A model generated the notes under the pieces. That model was not told where the DNA came from and did not search any database. It worked only from the letters and a program-made list of their open reading frames with translations. This document shows positions 7,175 to 15,234 of a stretch of 27,064 nt of DNA, one piece after another (position 1 is the stretch's first letter; every line of letters begins with the position of its first letter). The translations under genes and the position numbers were made by a program. Location of the stretch: assembly GCA_964569315.1 (NCBI GenBank), contig CAZMUZ010000046.1:1-27064 (forward strand), written 5' to 3'. The stretch comes from CADEFF01 sp964569315. GTDB lineage: Bacteria > Pseudomonadota > Alphaproteobacteria > Dongiales > Dongiaceae.

Positions 7175-8389
7175 CTAGAAATCGAGGATCGGAATCTCGC
7201 GAGGGCAGCGTCGGGTGAGAAGCTTTCCGACCGTCTCCGTCACCACGATGTTCTCCTCATGCACCAGGATCTTGCCGTCGCCATACATGGCGGAGGGCTC
7301 GATCGTGAGCACGGTGCCGACCTCGAGCAGGGTCGCATCGCCCGGCATGTTGGACGGCGGCTCGGTCAGCACCTTGCCGAGCCCGTGGCCGAAGCGCCCG
7401 ACATTGCCGAGCACGATGCCGGCATCGGTCAATACCTTCGCCTGGGCGTCGAACACGTCGGCCGCGTTCCTGCCCGGCCGCGCCGCCTTGATGCCGGCGT
7501 CGGTCGCCTTGTAGAGCAGCTCGTGGATGCGGCGGGCATCGTCCGACGGCTTCCGGGCGACGGCGTAGTTGCGGTCGAAATCGCAGAAATAGCCCGCATA
7601 TCGCCCGCCGGTGTCGATCAGGAAGATGTCGCCCTTGCGGAACTTCCGGTTGGTCGGGCCCATGATGATGCTGTCATAGCCGCCCGCACCCGAACCGATC
7701 GAGGTGTAGGGCGTCTTGTCGGCGCCGCGCAGCAGCATGTCCGACTGGAACTTGCGGACCAGGTCGCGCTCGGTATCGCCGGGCCGCAGCAGCGCGCCCA
7801 TATTGTCGAAGCTGTCGCAGGCGATCTGGCACATGCGCCGGATCCGCTCGATCTCGGCCGGCGATTTCACCAGACGAAGCGCGCGGGTGACGTGGAAGCA
7901 ATCCACCAGCTCGAACGGCTTGATCATGTCTCGGAGCCGCAACATGTCGGCGACCGGCATGCCGAGACGCGATTCCGGCCCGAGCTCGACGCCGAAGCGG
8001 CCGAACTTGCGCTTCACGCCGCCGATCACCTTCTGCAGGAGATCGAGCCCCTCGTTCTCCGGCCGCGGCGAGGGCCAGGTCAGCAGATCCGGGACCCATG
8101 AGGTCGCCTGCCAGTTGGTGATGCCGATCTCGGGGATCACGCCGAAGGGCTTGCCCTCGCGCGGCAGCACGAAATACCAGGGTCGCGTCGGGGTATTCCA
8201 GGCGAACTGCGTGGTGAAACCAGACAGATATTCGACATTGTGCTCGGTGGTGATCAGCATCCCGTCGAGCTTCGCCTCGGTCATCTTGGCCCGGGCGCGC
8301 TCGGCGCGCTTCTCGAACTCGGCGCGGTCGAACGGCGGCAGGTCGCGGCGCGCCTTGATCGGCAGCGATTTGGCTTTCGGCTTGGCCAT
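7175..8389 (-). CDS. M24-family metallopeptidase (Xaa-Pro peptidase/creatinase fold), copy 1
   Basis: The protein has 404 residues. The N-terminal creatinase-type domain (about 20-170) is followed by the pita-bread M24 domain. The five metal ligands are all present: D259 (FLIDTGG), D270 (FCDFDR), H335 (GRFGHGLG), E364 (LTIEPSA) and E379 (VHEENIVV). So it should be a real dinuclear metal hydrolase rather than a metal-free creatinase. Natural substrates could be a dipeptide, a Xaa-Pro bond or a small amide. It lies 29 bases downstream of the caiD-like gene on the same strand, so the two are likely co-transcribed. A second, divergent M24 gene sits about 9 kb away in the same island. Confidence 0.87.
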   Translation of the reverse strand: MAKPKAKSLPIKARRDLPPFDRAEFEKRAERARAKMTEAKLDGMLITTEHNVEYLSGFTTQFAWNTPTRPWYFVLPREGKPFGVIPEIGITNWQATSWVPDLLTWPSPRPENEGLDLLQKVIGGVKRKFGRFGVELGPESRLGMPVADMLRLRDMIKPFELVDCFHVTRALRLVKSPAEIERIRRMCQIACDSFDNMGALLRPGDTERDLVRKFQSDMLLRGADKTPYTSIGSGAGGYDSIIMGPTNRKFRKGDIFLIDTGGRYAGYFCDFDRNYAVARKPSDDARRIHELLYKATDAGIKAARPGRNAADVFDAQAKVLTDAGIVLGNVGRFGHGLGKVLTEPPSNMPGDATLLEVGTVLTIEPSAMYGDGKILVHEENIVVTETVGKLLTRRCPREIPILDF

Positions 8390-8418
8390 CGGCTTCAGTC
8401 CCCCTGGCAGTCTGTTGG

Positions 8419-9192
8419 TCAGCGGCCTTTCCAGACCGGCGAACGTTTCTCCGAGAAGGCGCGCGGGCCCTCCCAGGCATCCTCGGAATCCTTCACCCGG
8501 TTATATTCGGGCACGGTCCCCGCGCGGAGCGTTTTGTAGCCTTCCTCGACGGTAAGATCGTCGGTCGCCTGGATGACGGCCTTCGCCGCCATCACCGCAA
8601 GCGGCGCCGCGGCGGCCACCTGGCTCGCCAGCTCCCGCGCCTCCTCCATGAGCTGCGCCTTCGGCACCACGCGGTTCACGATGCCGTGGCGATGCGCCTC
8701 GACCGGGCTCATGCGCCGTCCGGTCATGATGAGCTCGTTCGCGAGCGCGCGCGGCATCAGCTTCGGCGCGCGCAGCACGCCGCCGGCGTCGGGAATGATG
8801 CCGATATTGACCTCGGGGAAGGCGAACTCCGCCTCCTCCGCCGCGACGATCATGTCGCAGGAAAGCGCAAGCTCGAACCCGCCGCCGAAGGCGATCCCGT
8901 TCACCGCGGCGATCACCGGCTTCTTCAGGTTGAACATCTCGGTGATGCCCGCGAAGCCGCCCTGGCCGTGATCCTCGTCCTCCGCCGCCGATTTCAGGTC
9001 CCAGCCCGCCGAGAAGAAGCGCCCCTCGCCACCGGTCACGATCGCCACCCGCAGCGACGGATCGTCGCGGAAGCCGGCAAAGACCTCCCCCAGCCGCCGG
9101 CTGGTGGCAGGATCGATGGCATTGGCCTTGGGCCGGTCGAGGGTGATTTCGAGCAGGTGATCGCGGCGGACGGATTTCACGGGATCGGACAT
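8419..9192 (-). CDS. caiD: CaiD-like enoyl-CoA hydratase/isomerase (crotonase family)
   Basis: The protein has 257 residues and is crotonase-like throughout. From memory it is unusually close to E. coli carnitinyl-CoA dehydratase: LEITLDRPKANAID, FRDDPSLRVAIVTG, RFFSAGWDLKSAAE, KKPVIAAVNGIAFGGGFELA, PDAGGVLR, MTGRRMSPVEA, GIVNRVV and the C-terminal EKRSPVWKGR. Glutamates at about 107 and 127 sit where crotonases place their acid-base pair. CaiD hydrates crotonobetainyl-CoA to carnitinyl-CoA. No CaiB CoA-transferase or CaiC ligase is visible in the window, so the actual CoA substrate is open. ATG 9192 was chosen because GGAG lies six bases before it; ATG 9198 directly abuts the ribosome site. 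It is divergent from the PhyH gene. Confidence 0.83.
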   Translation of the reverse strand: MSDPVKSVRRDHLLEITLDRPKANAIDPATSRRLGEVFAGFRDDPSLRVAIVTGGEGRFFSAGWDLKSAAEDEDHGQGGFAGITEMFNLKKPVIAAVNGIAFGGGFELALSCDMIVAAEEAEFAFPEVNIGIIPDAGGVLRAPKLMPRALANELIMTGRRMSPVEAHRHGIVNRVVPKAQLMEEARELASQVAAAAPLAVMAAKAVIQATDDLTVEEGYKTLRAGTVPEYNRVKDSEDAWEGPRAFSEKRSPVWKGR

Positions 9193-9329
9193 CGACATCT
9201 CCTTCTCGGGCCCCAAAGCGCGGGCGAGCGTAACCGATCGGACGGGTGGGAGCCAGTCCGCCCGGACCCTTCATTCCGGCCCGATCCGGGTGCTAAAATC
9301 GGGCGTCGGGACTTCGAGGAGCGCACATC
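9193..9329. promoter_or_regulatory. Divergent intergenic region between caiD-like and phyH-like genes
   Basis: These 137 bases must carry promoters for both directions. On the + strand TGCTAAAAT (9291-9299) resembles an extended -10 element, though no good -35 was found at the expected distance. GAGGAG before 9330 is the ribosome site for the PhyH gene. No operator palindrome stands out. Confidence 0.35.
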
Positions 9330-10130
9330 ATGACGGCAACGGTGACGCAACAGCAGATCGAGGATTTCGAGCGCGACGGGGCCGCGCGGCTTACCGGCCT
9401 GTTCGGCGACTGGATGGACGTGCTGCGCGCCGGCGTGGCGCGCAACCTCGCGGAGCCCAGCGCCGATGTCCGCATCTACCAGGGTGCCAGCGGGCGTTTC
9501 GTCGGCGACTATTGCAACTGGGCGCGGATTCCCGAGTTCCGCGATTTCATCTTCAATTCCGATGCGGCCGAGATCGCGCGCCAGCTCATGCGCTCCCGCA
9601 CCGTCCGCCTGTTCCACGAGCATGTGCTGGTGAAGGAGCCGGGCGCCGACGTGCCGACGCCCTGGCACCATGACCAGCCCTACTACAATGTCGACGGCGC
9701 GCAGAACGTCTCGCTCTGGATCCCGCTCGACACGGTCCCGCGCGAGACCTGCCCCCAATATGTCGCGGGGTCGCATCGCTGGGGCCGCTGGTTCCGGCCG
9801 GAGCGTTTCAACCGCACTGCGCTCTATGAAGATGACGGCTTCGAGCCGGTGCCGGACATCGACGGCAACCGGAACCAATACAAGATCCTCAACTGGGACC
9901 TCGAACCGGGCGACGCGATCGCCTTCCACTACCTGACGCTCCACGGCGCGCCCGGCAACAGCTCGGCGCAGCGTGCGCGCCGCGCCTTCTCGCTGCGGCT
10001 CGTGGGCGACGACGCGACGTTCGCGCGCCGCAAGGGCATGACCTCCCCGCCCTTCCGCGAGGTCAGGCTGCCGCATGGCGCTGCGCTGGAAGGCCCAGAA
10101 TTTCCCCTGATTCTTCCGAAAGCTAGCTGA
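9330..10130 (+). CDS. Phytanoyl-CoA dioxygenase (PhyH) family Fe(II)/2-oxoglutarate oxygenase
   Basis: The protein has 266 residues. The iron triad is visible as H113-x-D115 (PWHHDQPYYN) and H205 (LTLHGAPGN), with a basic residue for 2-oxoglutarate at about R217 (RARRAFSLRLVGDD). CPQYVAGSHRWG and WDLEPGDAIAFHY are standard PhyH landmarks. These enzymes hydroxylate CoA esters or small free acids such as ectoine. The substrate here is unknown. It heads a + strand run: a class-III aminotransferase follows after 91 bases, then a GS-like ligase and another Fe(II)/2OG-type protein. Confidence 0.85.
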   Translation: MTATVTQQQIEDFERDGAARLTGLFGDWMDVLRAGVARNLAEPSADVRIYQGASGRFVGDYCNWARIPEFRDFIFNSDAAEIARQLMRSRTVRLFHEHVLVKEPGADVPTPWHHDQPYYNVDGAQNVSLWIPLDTVPRETCPQYVAGSHRWGRWFRPERFNRTALYEDDGFEPVPDIDGNRNQYKILNWDLEPGDAIAFHYLTLHGAPGNSSAQRARRAFSLRLVGDDATFARRKGMTSPPFREVRLPHGAALEGPEFPLILPKAS

Positions 10131-10221
10131 GCCCGCGCCCGCCGGGGTTGTCTCGGCGGCGCGGCTCGCCTATGGCTCTTCCTCCGCGGCCGGTTGCGGC
10201 CGACAGGGAGAACAAATCTCG

Positions 10222-11586
10222 ATGACGAGTTGGGCCGGTATCGCGGAAGCCAGGGCGCGCGCGATCTACGAACGCGAGCGCGGCCGTTTCGAGCAAAGCC
10301 ATCCGAAATCGCGCGGGCTCGCCGCCGCCGCCAGGCGGCATCTCCATAACGGCGTGCCGATGGGCTGGATGACCGACTGGGCCTCCCCTTACCCGATCTT
10401 CGCGGAATCGGCGAGCGGCGCCTCGATCCGCGACGTGGACGGCAACGTCTATGCCGATTTCTGCCTCGGCGACACCGGCTCCATGTTCGGCCATTCGCCC
10501 GAGCCGATCGTCCGTACCCTCAAGGAACATGCCGGTCGCGGCCTCACCTACATGCTGCCGACGGAGGATGCGGTGGTGGTGGGCGAACTGCTCTCGCACC
10601 GTTTCGGCCTGCCGTTCTGGCAGGTCGCGACGACGGCGACGGATGCGAACCGCTTCGTGCTCCGCCTCGCCCGCGCGATCACCGGGCGGCCGCGCATTCT
10701 CGTCTTCAACGGCTGCTATCACGGCACGGTGGACGACACCTATCTGCGCCTCGTTGGCGGCCGCCAGACGCCGCGCCCGGGTCTGCTCGGCCAGGCGCAG
10801 GACCTGACGGAAATCGCGAAGGTGGTCGAGTTCAACGACCTGCAGGGGCTCGAGGCGGCGCTCATACAGGGCGACATCGCGGCCGTGATCTGCGAGCCCG
10901 CGATGACCAATATCGGCATGGTGCAGCCCGACCCCGAGTTCCATCACCATCTGCGCACCCTCACCCGCCAGTACGGCACGCTGCTGGTGATCGACGAGAC
11001 CCATACCATCTCGACCGGCCCCGGCGGCTATACCCACGCCCACCGGCTGGAGCCCGATTTCTTCACGCTCGGAAAGCCCATCGCCGGCGGCATCCCGTGC
11101 GCCGTCTACGGCTTCACGGCGGAGGTTGCCGACCGCATTCGCGAGGCGACGCCCGCCGTCGATCATGGCCATACCGGGATCGGCACCACGCTGTCGGCGA
11201 ACGCCCTCTCGCTCCGGCTGATGCGGGTCAATCTCGAGGAGGTCATGACGCCGGCCGCCTACGCCCATATGGAGAAGCTTTCCGCCTCGCTGGCCGACGG
11301 CCTCGCCAAGATCGTCCGGCAGCACAAGCTGCCCTGGCATGTGACCCGGGTGGGCGCGCGCGCCGAGTTCGTCTTCACGGCGAAGCCGCCGCGCAACGGC
11401 AGCGAGGCCGAGGCCGGCCTCATCGCGCCGCTCGAGCGGACCATCCACCTCTACCTCATCAATCGCGGCGTGATGATTGCGCCCTTCCACAACATGACGC
11501 TCTGCTGCCCAGCCACGAGCCCGGCCGACCTCGCGAAACTGCACGGCGCGTTCGCGGAATGCCTGGACGAACTGACGAAGGGGTGA
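10222..11586 (+). CDS. Class-III PLP-dependent aminotransferase (glutamate-1-semialdehyde aminomutase-like)
   Basis: The protein has 454 residues. The PLP lysine is K285 in FFTLGKPIAGGIPC, the aspartate for the pyridine nitrogen is D258 in LLVIDETHTISTGPGG, and NGCYHG (163-168) contributes the aromatic stacking segment. The usual small-residue phosphate motif is changed to ATTATDANRFVLRLARA. The N-terminal FAESASGASIRDVDGNVYAD is typical of the HemL-like branch, but this is a metabolic relative rather than a tetrapyrrole enzyme, judging by its neighbours. Probable role: transamination of an omega-amino or beta-amino acid. The GS-like ligase starts 7 bases after its stop. AGGGAG at 10205-10210 is the ribosome site. 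Confidence 0.87.
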   Translation: MTSWAGIAEARARAIYERERGRFEQSHPKSRGLAAAARRHLHNGVPMGWMTDWASPYPIFAESASGASIRDVDGNVYADFCLGDTGSMFGHSPEPIVRTLKEHAGRGLTYMLPTEDAVVVGELLSHRFGLPFWQVATTATDANRFVLRLARAITGRPRILVFNGCYHGTVDDTYLRLVGGRQTPRPGLLGQAQDLTEIAKVVEFNDLQGLEAALIQGDIAAVICEPAMTNIGMVQPDPEFHHHLRTLTRQYGTLLVIDETHTISTGPGGYTHAHRLEPDFFTLGKPIAGGIPCAVYGFTAEVADRIREATPAVDHGHTGIGTTLSANALSLRLMRVNLEEVMTPAAYAHMEKLSASLADGLAKIVRQHKLPWHVTRVGARAEFVFTAKPPRNGSEAEAGLIAPLERTIHLYLINRGVMIAPFHNMTLCCPATSPADLAKLHGAFAECLDELTKG

Positions 11587-11593
11587 GACCGGC

Positions 11594-13000
11594 ATGAACA
11601 GCAGCGGCAAATCCGCGCCCGCAACCGCCAGCGGCGCCCAGACCGAGGAAGCCGAGCGCTTCCTCGCCGAGAATCCCGACATCGAGGGCGTCGACGTGTT
11701 CCTGACCGACGCCTGCGGGGTCAATCGCGGCAAGAACATCCGCAAGGCGGAGCTGCCGCAGATCTACAAGACCGGCCGCTACATGCCGGGATCGCTGCTC
11801 GGGCTCGACATCACGGGCGAGGATGTGGAGGAGACCGATCTCGTCTGGGCGCAGGGCGATGCCGACCGGATCTGCTTCCCGATACCAGGCCGGCTCCGCC
11901 GCGTGCCGTGGCGCGAGGAGCCGACGGCCCAGACCCTCCTCACGATGTACAATCTGGACGGCACCCCGAACCATGCCGATCCGCGCCACGCGCTGGTCTC
12001 GATCGTGAAGCGCTTCACCGATGCCGGCCACAACCCGGTCTGCGCGGTCGAGCTCGAATTCTACCTGCTCGACCGCGAGCCCGGCCCGGACGGACGGCCG
12101 CAACCCGCCGCGGCGCCCGGCACCGGCCATCGGCCGCATCACATCCAGGTCTATGGCGTCGCCGAACTCGGCGAGATGGCGCCGGTATTCGCCGACATCC
12201 ATGCCGCGGCGAGGATTCAGGGGTTGCCGGCCGAGACCGTAATCCACGAATACTCGCCCGGCCAGTTCGAGATCACGCTGCATCACCGGCCGGACGCGCT
12301 GCAGGCGGCAGACGAAGCGGTCATGTTCAAGCGCCTCATCAAGGGCGTGGCGGAGAAGCACGGCATGATCGCCTGCTTCATGGCGAAACCCTTCGCGGGG
12401 CGCGCAGGCTCCGGGATGCATGTCCATGTGAGCCTCGCCGACGAGAAGGGTCGCAATCTCTTCGCCGAGGGCGAGGCGCCGGAAGGCAGCCTGCTGCTGC
12501 GCCAGGCGATCGCCGGCATGGCCGCCACCATGGCGGACGGCATGGTGATCTACGCGCCCAACGCCAATTCCTATCGCCGCTTCCGCCGCACCTCCTACGC
12601 GCCGGTGGCGCCGACCTGGGGCATCAACAACCGTTCGGTCGGCATCCGGGTGCCGGCGGGGCCCGGCTTCTCGCGCCATGTGGAGCACCGGCCCTGCGGC
12701 GCCGACGCCAACCCCTATCTCGCCGTCGCGGGCGCGCTCGCCAGCGCGCATTACGGCATCGCGCGGCAGCTCGACCCGGGACCGGCGATCGCCGGCAACG
12801 GCTATGAGCAGGCCGATCCCCGCGCGCTGCCGACCAACTGGTACGAAGCGCTCGACCGCGCGGAGAACTCCGAATTCCTTGCCGAGTATTTCGGACGCGA
12901 CTTCATGAAAGTCTATCTCGCGATCAAGCGAGCCGAGCTCGACAAGTTCATGGCCGAGCCGACCGAGCTCGATTATCAGTGGTACCTGCGTCCGGCCTGA
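11594..13000 (+). CDS. Glutamine-synthetase-family ligase (PuuA/gamma-glutamyl-amine type)
   Basis: The protein has 468 residues with the GS beta-grasp N-terminus (EGVDVFLTDACGVNRGKNI) and the catalytic barrel. Motifs: AVELEFYLLD (metal glutamates), HEYSPGQFEITLHH, GSGMHVHVSL, NANSYRRFRR, NNRSVGIRVP and VEHRPCGADANPYLAVA. The short N-terminus, absence of the adenylylation-loop tyrosine motif of GlnA and the RG-K-NI segment fit the type that joins glutamate to an amine (gamma-glutamylputrescine synthetase and relatives). Expected chemistry is ATP-dependent gamma-glutamylation of an amine substrate. It is placed between an aminotransferase and an oxygenase, which suggests that glutamylation protects or tags an intermediate of one pathway. 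Confidence 0.88.
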   Translation: MNSSGKSAPATASGAQTEEAERFLAENPDIEGVDVFLTDACGVNRGKNIRKAELPQIYKTGRYMPGSLLGLDITGEDVEETDLVWAQGDADRICFPIPGRLRRVPWREEPTAQTLLTMYNLDGTPNHADPRHALVSIVKRFTDAGHNPVCAVELEFYLLDREPGPDGRPQPAAAPGTGHRPHHIQVYGVAELGEMAPVFADIHAAARIQGLPAETVIHEYSPGQFEITLHHRPDALQAADEAVMFKRLIKGVAEKHGMIACFMAKPFAGRAGSGMHVHVSLADEKGRNLFAEGEAPEGSLLLRQAIAGMAATMADGMVIYAPNANSYRRFRRTSYAPVAPTWGINNRSVGIRVPAGPGFSRHVEHRPCGADANPYLAVAGALASAHYGIARQLDPGPAIAGNGYEQADPRALPTNWYEALDRAENSEFLAEYFGRDFMKVYLAIKRAELDKFMAEPTELDYQWYLRPA

Positions 13001-13028
13001 GCGGGCGGACGGGCCGGGACACCGAGGC

Positions 13029-13724
13029 ATGACCGCCGCCCTTCCGCCGGAGGAGCAACGCCGCGCCATGGAGAGCTGGCCCGCGGGGCAGAAGCTGCAG
13101 AAGCGGGGCGACGACCGCACGATCCTGCTGACCCGCTTCGAGGATGCGGCGCGCTATCACCCGGCGCTGATCGCGCGCGTGCTGGCGCTTGCCGAAGGCT
13201 CGCCCTTCACGCGGCAATATATCCGCGCCTTCGGCGGGGTGAAGGTCGAGACGCCGGCGCAATGGGCCTCGCCCGAAGCCGCGCTCGTGGAAGCGCGGGC
13301 GCGCGCCATGCTGCAGGAGGCGCTGGGCCAGGGCGACGCGGAGATCTTCGAGAGCTGGGCCAACATCTATCGCGCGGGCGACTATTCGATGCCGCACAGC
13401 CATCCGCGCGCCGCGGCAAGCGTGGTCTATGTGCTGGATGCGGGCGATCCCGATCCCGCCGATCCGCTGAGCGGCCAGTTCGCCGTGCTCGATCCGCGTT
13501 ATCGCGACTGCTGCCAGGACCAGCCCAACTATCTCACCAACCCGATCATGCCGAAGCTGCCGGCGGGCTCGATGCTGCTGTTTCCCGGCTGGCTCGTGCA
13601 TGGCGTCAATCCCTATACGGGCGCCCGGCCGCGCATCACCTTCACCTGGAATTTCCGCGCGAACCGGCCGGCGGCCGATGCGCCAGGCGGCCCCGCGGTC
13701 GAGCGCGTTGTCGGCAAGGATTGA
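13029..13724 (+). CDS. Putative Fe(II)/2-oxoglutarate-dependent oxygenase (prolyl-hydroxylase-like fold)
   Basis: The protein has 231 residues and resembles the small '2OG-Fe(II) oxygenase' family with FESWANIYRAGDYSMPHSHP and LLFPGWLVHGVNPYTGARPR. Candidate iron ligands are H123/H125 and H191, and R202 could bind the co-substrate carboxylate. A variant facial triad is possible because no clear H-x-D is seen. It starts 28 bases after the GS-like ligase with GAGG before the ATG, so it is the fourth gene of the + strand run. A second oxygenase of a different family in the same run hints at two oxidation steps. It converges on the next gene with only 6 bases between stops. Confidence 0.7.
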   Translation: MTAALPPEEQRRAMESWPAGQKLQKRGDDRTILLTRFEDAARYHPALIARVLALAEGSPFTRQYIRAFGGVKVETPAQWASPEAALVEARARAMLQEALGQGDAEIFESWANIYRAGDYSMPHSHPRAAASVVYVLDAGDPDPADPLSGQFAVLDPRYRDCCQDQPNYLTNPIMPKLPAGSMLLFPGWLVHGVNPYTGARPRITFTWNFRANRPAADAPGGPAVERVVGKD

Positions 13725-13730
13725 CCGGCT

Positions 13731-14855
13731 CTAGCCGGTCACGACCTCGAGCGCCGTCTCCGCGCCGGTGACGAGGCCGAGCGTCGCGAAGAAGGCCTCC
13801 GGCTCGAAGGCGCGCTCCGGCGCCAGCACCCCCGGGCCGGCGGCATGGCCCGAGAGAAGCAGCACCAGACCGGCGATCAGCGGCGCGGCCGCGGCGATGC
13901 CGGCGCCGCCGGCGGGAAGCCTGGGCCTGGCCGCGGCGAAACGGCTGCCGCCTTCGGCTTCGGCAATGGCGAAGACGGGCGGATAGCCGGGCCCGTCGGG
14001 GAGGTCCGTCGGATAGGAGCCGGGCGCATATTCCTGCGCCATCTTTCCGGCCGCACCCTCGGCATCGAGCCGTCCCTCATCCACCAGCCCCGCGTAATAG
14101 CGCAGCGCCGCGGCGAGCGAGCCCGGCAGGACCATGACGTTGACGCAATCCTTGAGGCTCGGAAACTCGCGCGGCAGCGTGATCGCTTCCGGATGCCCGA
14201 CGGTGAGGCCGGCGCGCCGCCCGATCCCGGGATAGTTCAGCATGCGCTCGGCGAGCGGCGGCTCGTCGCAGAAGGCGCCATCGGCGAAGAGGCGGATCCG
14301 CCCCGAGCTCTGATAGAGCCAATGCTCGCTCGCGGCCGTGCCCTCGCGCGCCAGCCGATCCGGCATGGTCCAGCCGGTGACGATCCGCTCGGGCGTGCCG
14401 ACCGCACGGGCCGCGGCGACCGCGGCGAGATTGGCGACGCCGGGGCTGGTGCCGATGCCGACGATCGCCGTGCGCCCCGCCGCTCGCCAGGCCGTGTCCG
14501 AATTCAGCAGCGACAGCGTCGGCTGCCAATCGTCATTGACGTCGAGATAGTCGGTGCCGGTGTCGAGCGCCGCATCGAACACGCGCTGCGCGTAGCGGAA
14601 ATAGGGACCGACGCAATTCAGCACCACATCATGGTCTTCGAGGAGCGTCGCCAGAGCGACATCGTCTTCCACATCGAGCAGGATCGGCGTGGCGCGCGGC
14701 CCTGCGCCCGCTGCAGCGGTGGCGGCGGCCTGTGCATCCCGGTCCGCAATAGTGAGATGCGCGACGGCCGAGAGGCTGCCCGCGAGCGCCGCCGCCTCGC
14801 GCCCCACAGCACCGGCACCCAGCAGAAGCACGCGCGATTTGCCGTCCCGGGGCAC
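13731..14855 (-). CDS. Saccharopine-dehydrogenase-like NAD(P)-binding oxidoreductase
   Basis: The protein has 374 residues. It starts with a dinucleotide-binding motif, RVLLLGAGAVGREAA, and continues with DVVLNCVGPYFRYAQ, DTGTDYLDVNDDWQP and GIGTSPGVANLAAV, all typical of saccharopine dehydrogenase/carboxynorspermidine-dehydrogenase-like proteins. The C-terminal AAPERAFEP-type segment (VLAPERAFEPEAFF) also fits. The start is GTG 14855, preceded by AGGGAG; the open frame extends further upstream to 15047, but that part has no family similarity. Likely an NAD(P)-linked imine reductase or secondary-amine dehydrogenase. Substrate unknown. It is divergent from the MmgE/PrpD gene across a region with a long palindrome. 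Confidence 0.82.
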   Translation of the reverse strand: MPRDGKSRVLLLGAGAVGREAAALAGSLSAVAHLTIADRDAQAAATAAAGAGPRATPILLDVEDDVALATLLEDHDVVLNCVGPYFRYAQRVFDAALDTGTDYLDVNDDWQPTLSLLNSDTAWRAAGRTAIVGIGTSPGVANLAAVAAARAVGTPERIVTGWTMPDRLAREGTAASEHWLYQSSGRIRLFADGAFCDEPPLAERMLNYPGIGRRAGLTVGHPEAITLPREFPSLKDCVNVMVLPGSLAAALRYYAGLVDEGRLDAEGAAGKMAQEYAPGSYPTDLPDGPGYPPVFAIAEAEGGSRFAAARPRLPAGGAGIAAAAPLIAGLVLLLSGHAAGPGVLAPERAFEPEAFFATLGLVTGAETALEVVTG

Positions 14856-15014
14856 TGCTATCGTCTCCCTGCAGACGCTGGACGCGGATCGGATGGCGCA
14901 GATGGAGGTGCCGCGTACGCGGCGCGTGCTGCCCGAGACGAACGATGCGAGATGACGGCTATCACGGCATCGAGAGTGACAGCCGACGTTCGCGGGCGCA
15001 ATCGCCGCCCGGCC

Positions 15015-15051
15015 CGTCATGCGAGTCGCGTAAGCCGCGACTCGCATGACG
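15015..15051. repeat. Perfect 16-base inverted repeat in the divergent intergenic region
   Basis: Bases 15015-15030 (core CATGCGAGTCGCG) are repeated exactly in reverse complement at 15036-15051, separated by the five bases TAAGC. No T-run follows on either side, so this is not an obvious intrinsic terminator. It lies about 160 bases upstream of the saccharopine-dehydrogenase-like start and about 185 upstream of the MmgE/PrpD start. It could be an operator for a dimeric regulator, an RNA hairpin in one of the leaders, or a remnant of a repetitive element. The rest of 14856-15234 shows no gene. Confidence 0.85.
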
Positions 15052-15234
15052 ACTCGGGATTGGCTGTCGCGCCTGCGACAACGCCATCCGCCAAACCTTC
15101 GCGCCAGGCTCGCCCGCGGCAGCCATGACGACCAGCCGGACGCAGCCTTCCGCCCGATCTTTCAAAGGGTTCGGAAATGCGGCCGGGCGGCGCTATGCTC
15201 GACTCGAGACCCCATCCGAGCAGGAGCCCGTTTC

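Noticed and set aside
7175..8389. DMSP lyase DddP (an M24 relative)
   Set aside because: The motifs differ from DddP as I remember it and this protein keeps the peptidase-type metal ligands.
7175..11586. Ectoine degradation cluster (M24 hydrolase plus aminotransferase plus PhyH)
   Set aside because: The deacetylase, cyclodeaminase-like and semialdehyde dehydrogenase genes of that pathway are absent, and the M24 sequence as I recall it does not resemble ectoine hydrolase closely.
10123..13120. Two - strand open frames of about 540 and 553 codons opposite the aminotransferase and GS-like genes
   Set aside because: No ribosome sites or motifs; the + strand genes have clear catalytic motifs.
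13845..15128. 427-codon + strand open frame opposite the saccharopine-dehydrogenase-like gene
   Set aside because: Composition is that of an antisense shadow; the - strand has a dinucleotide-binding motif and a supported GTG start.
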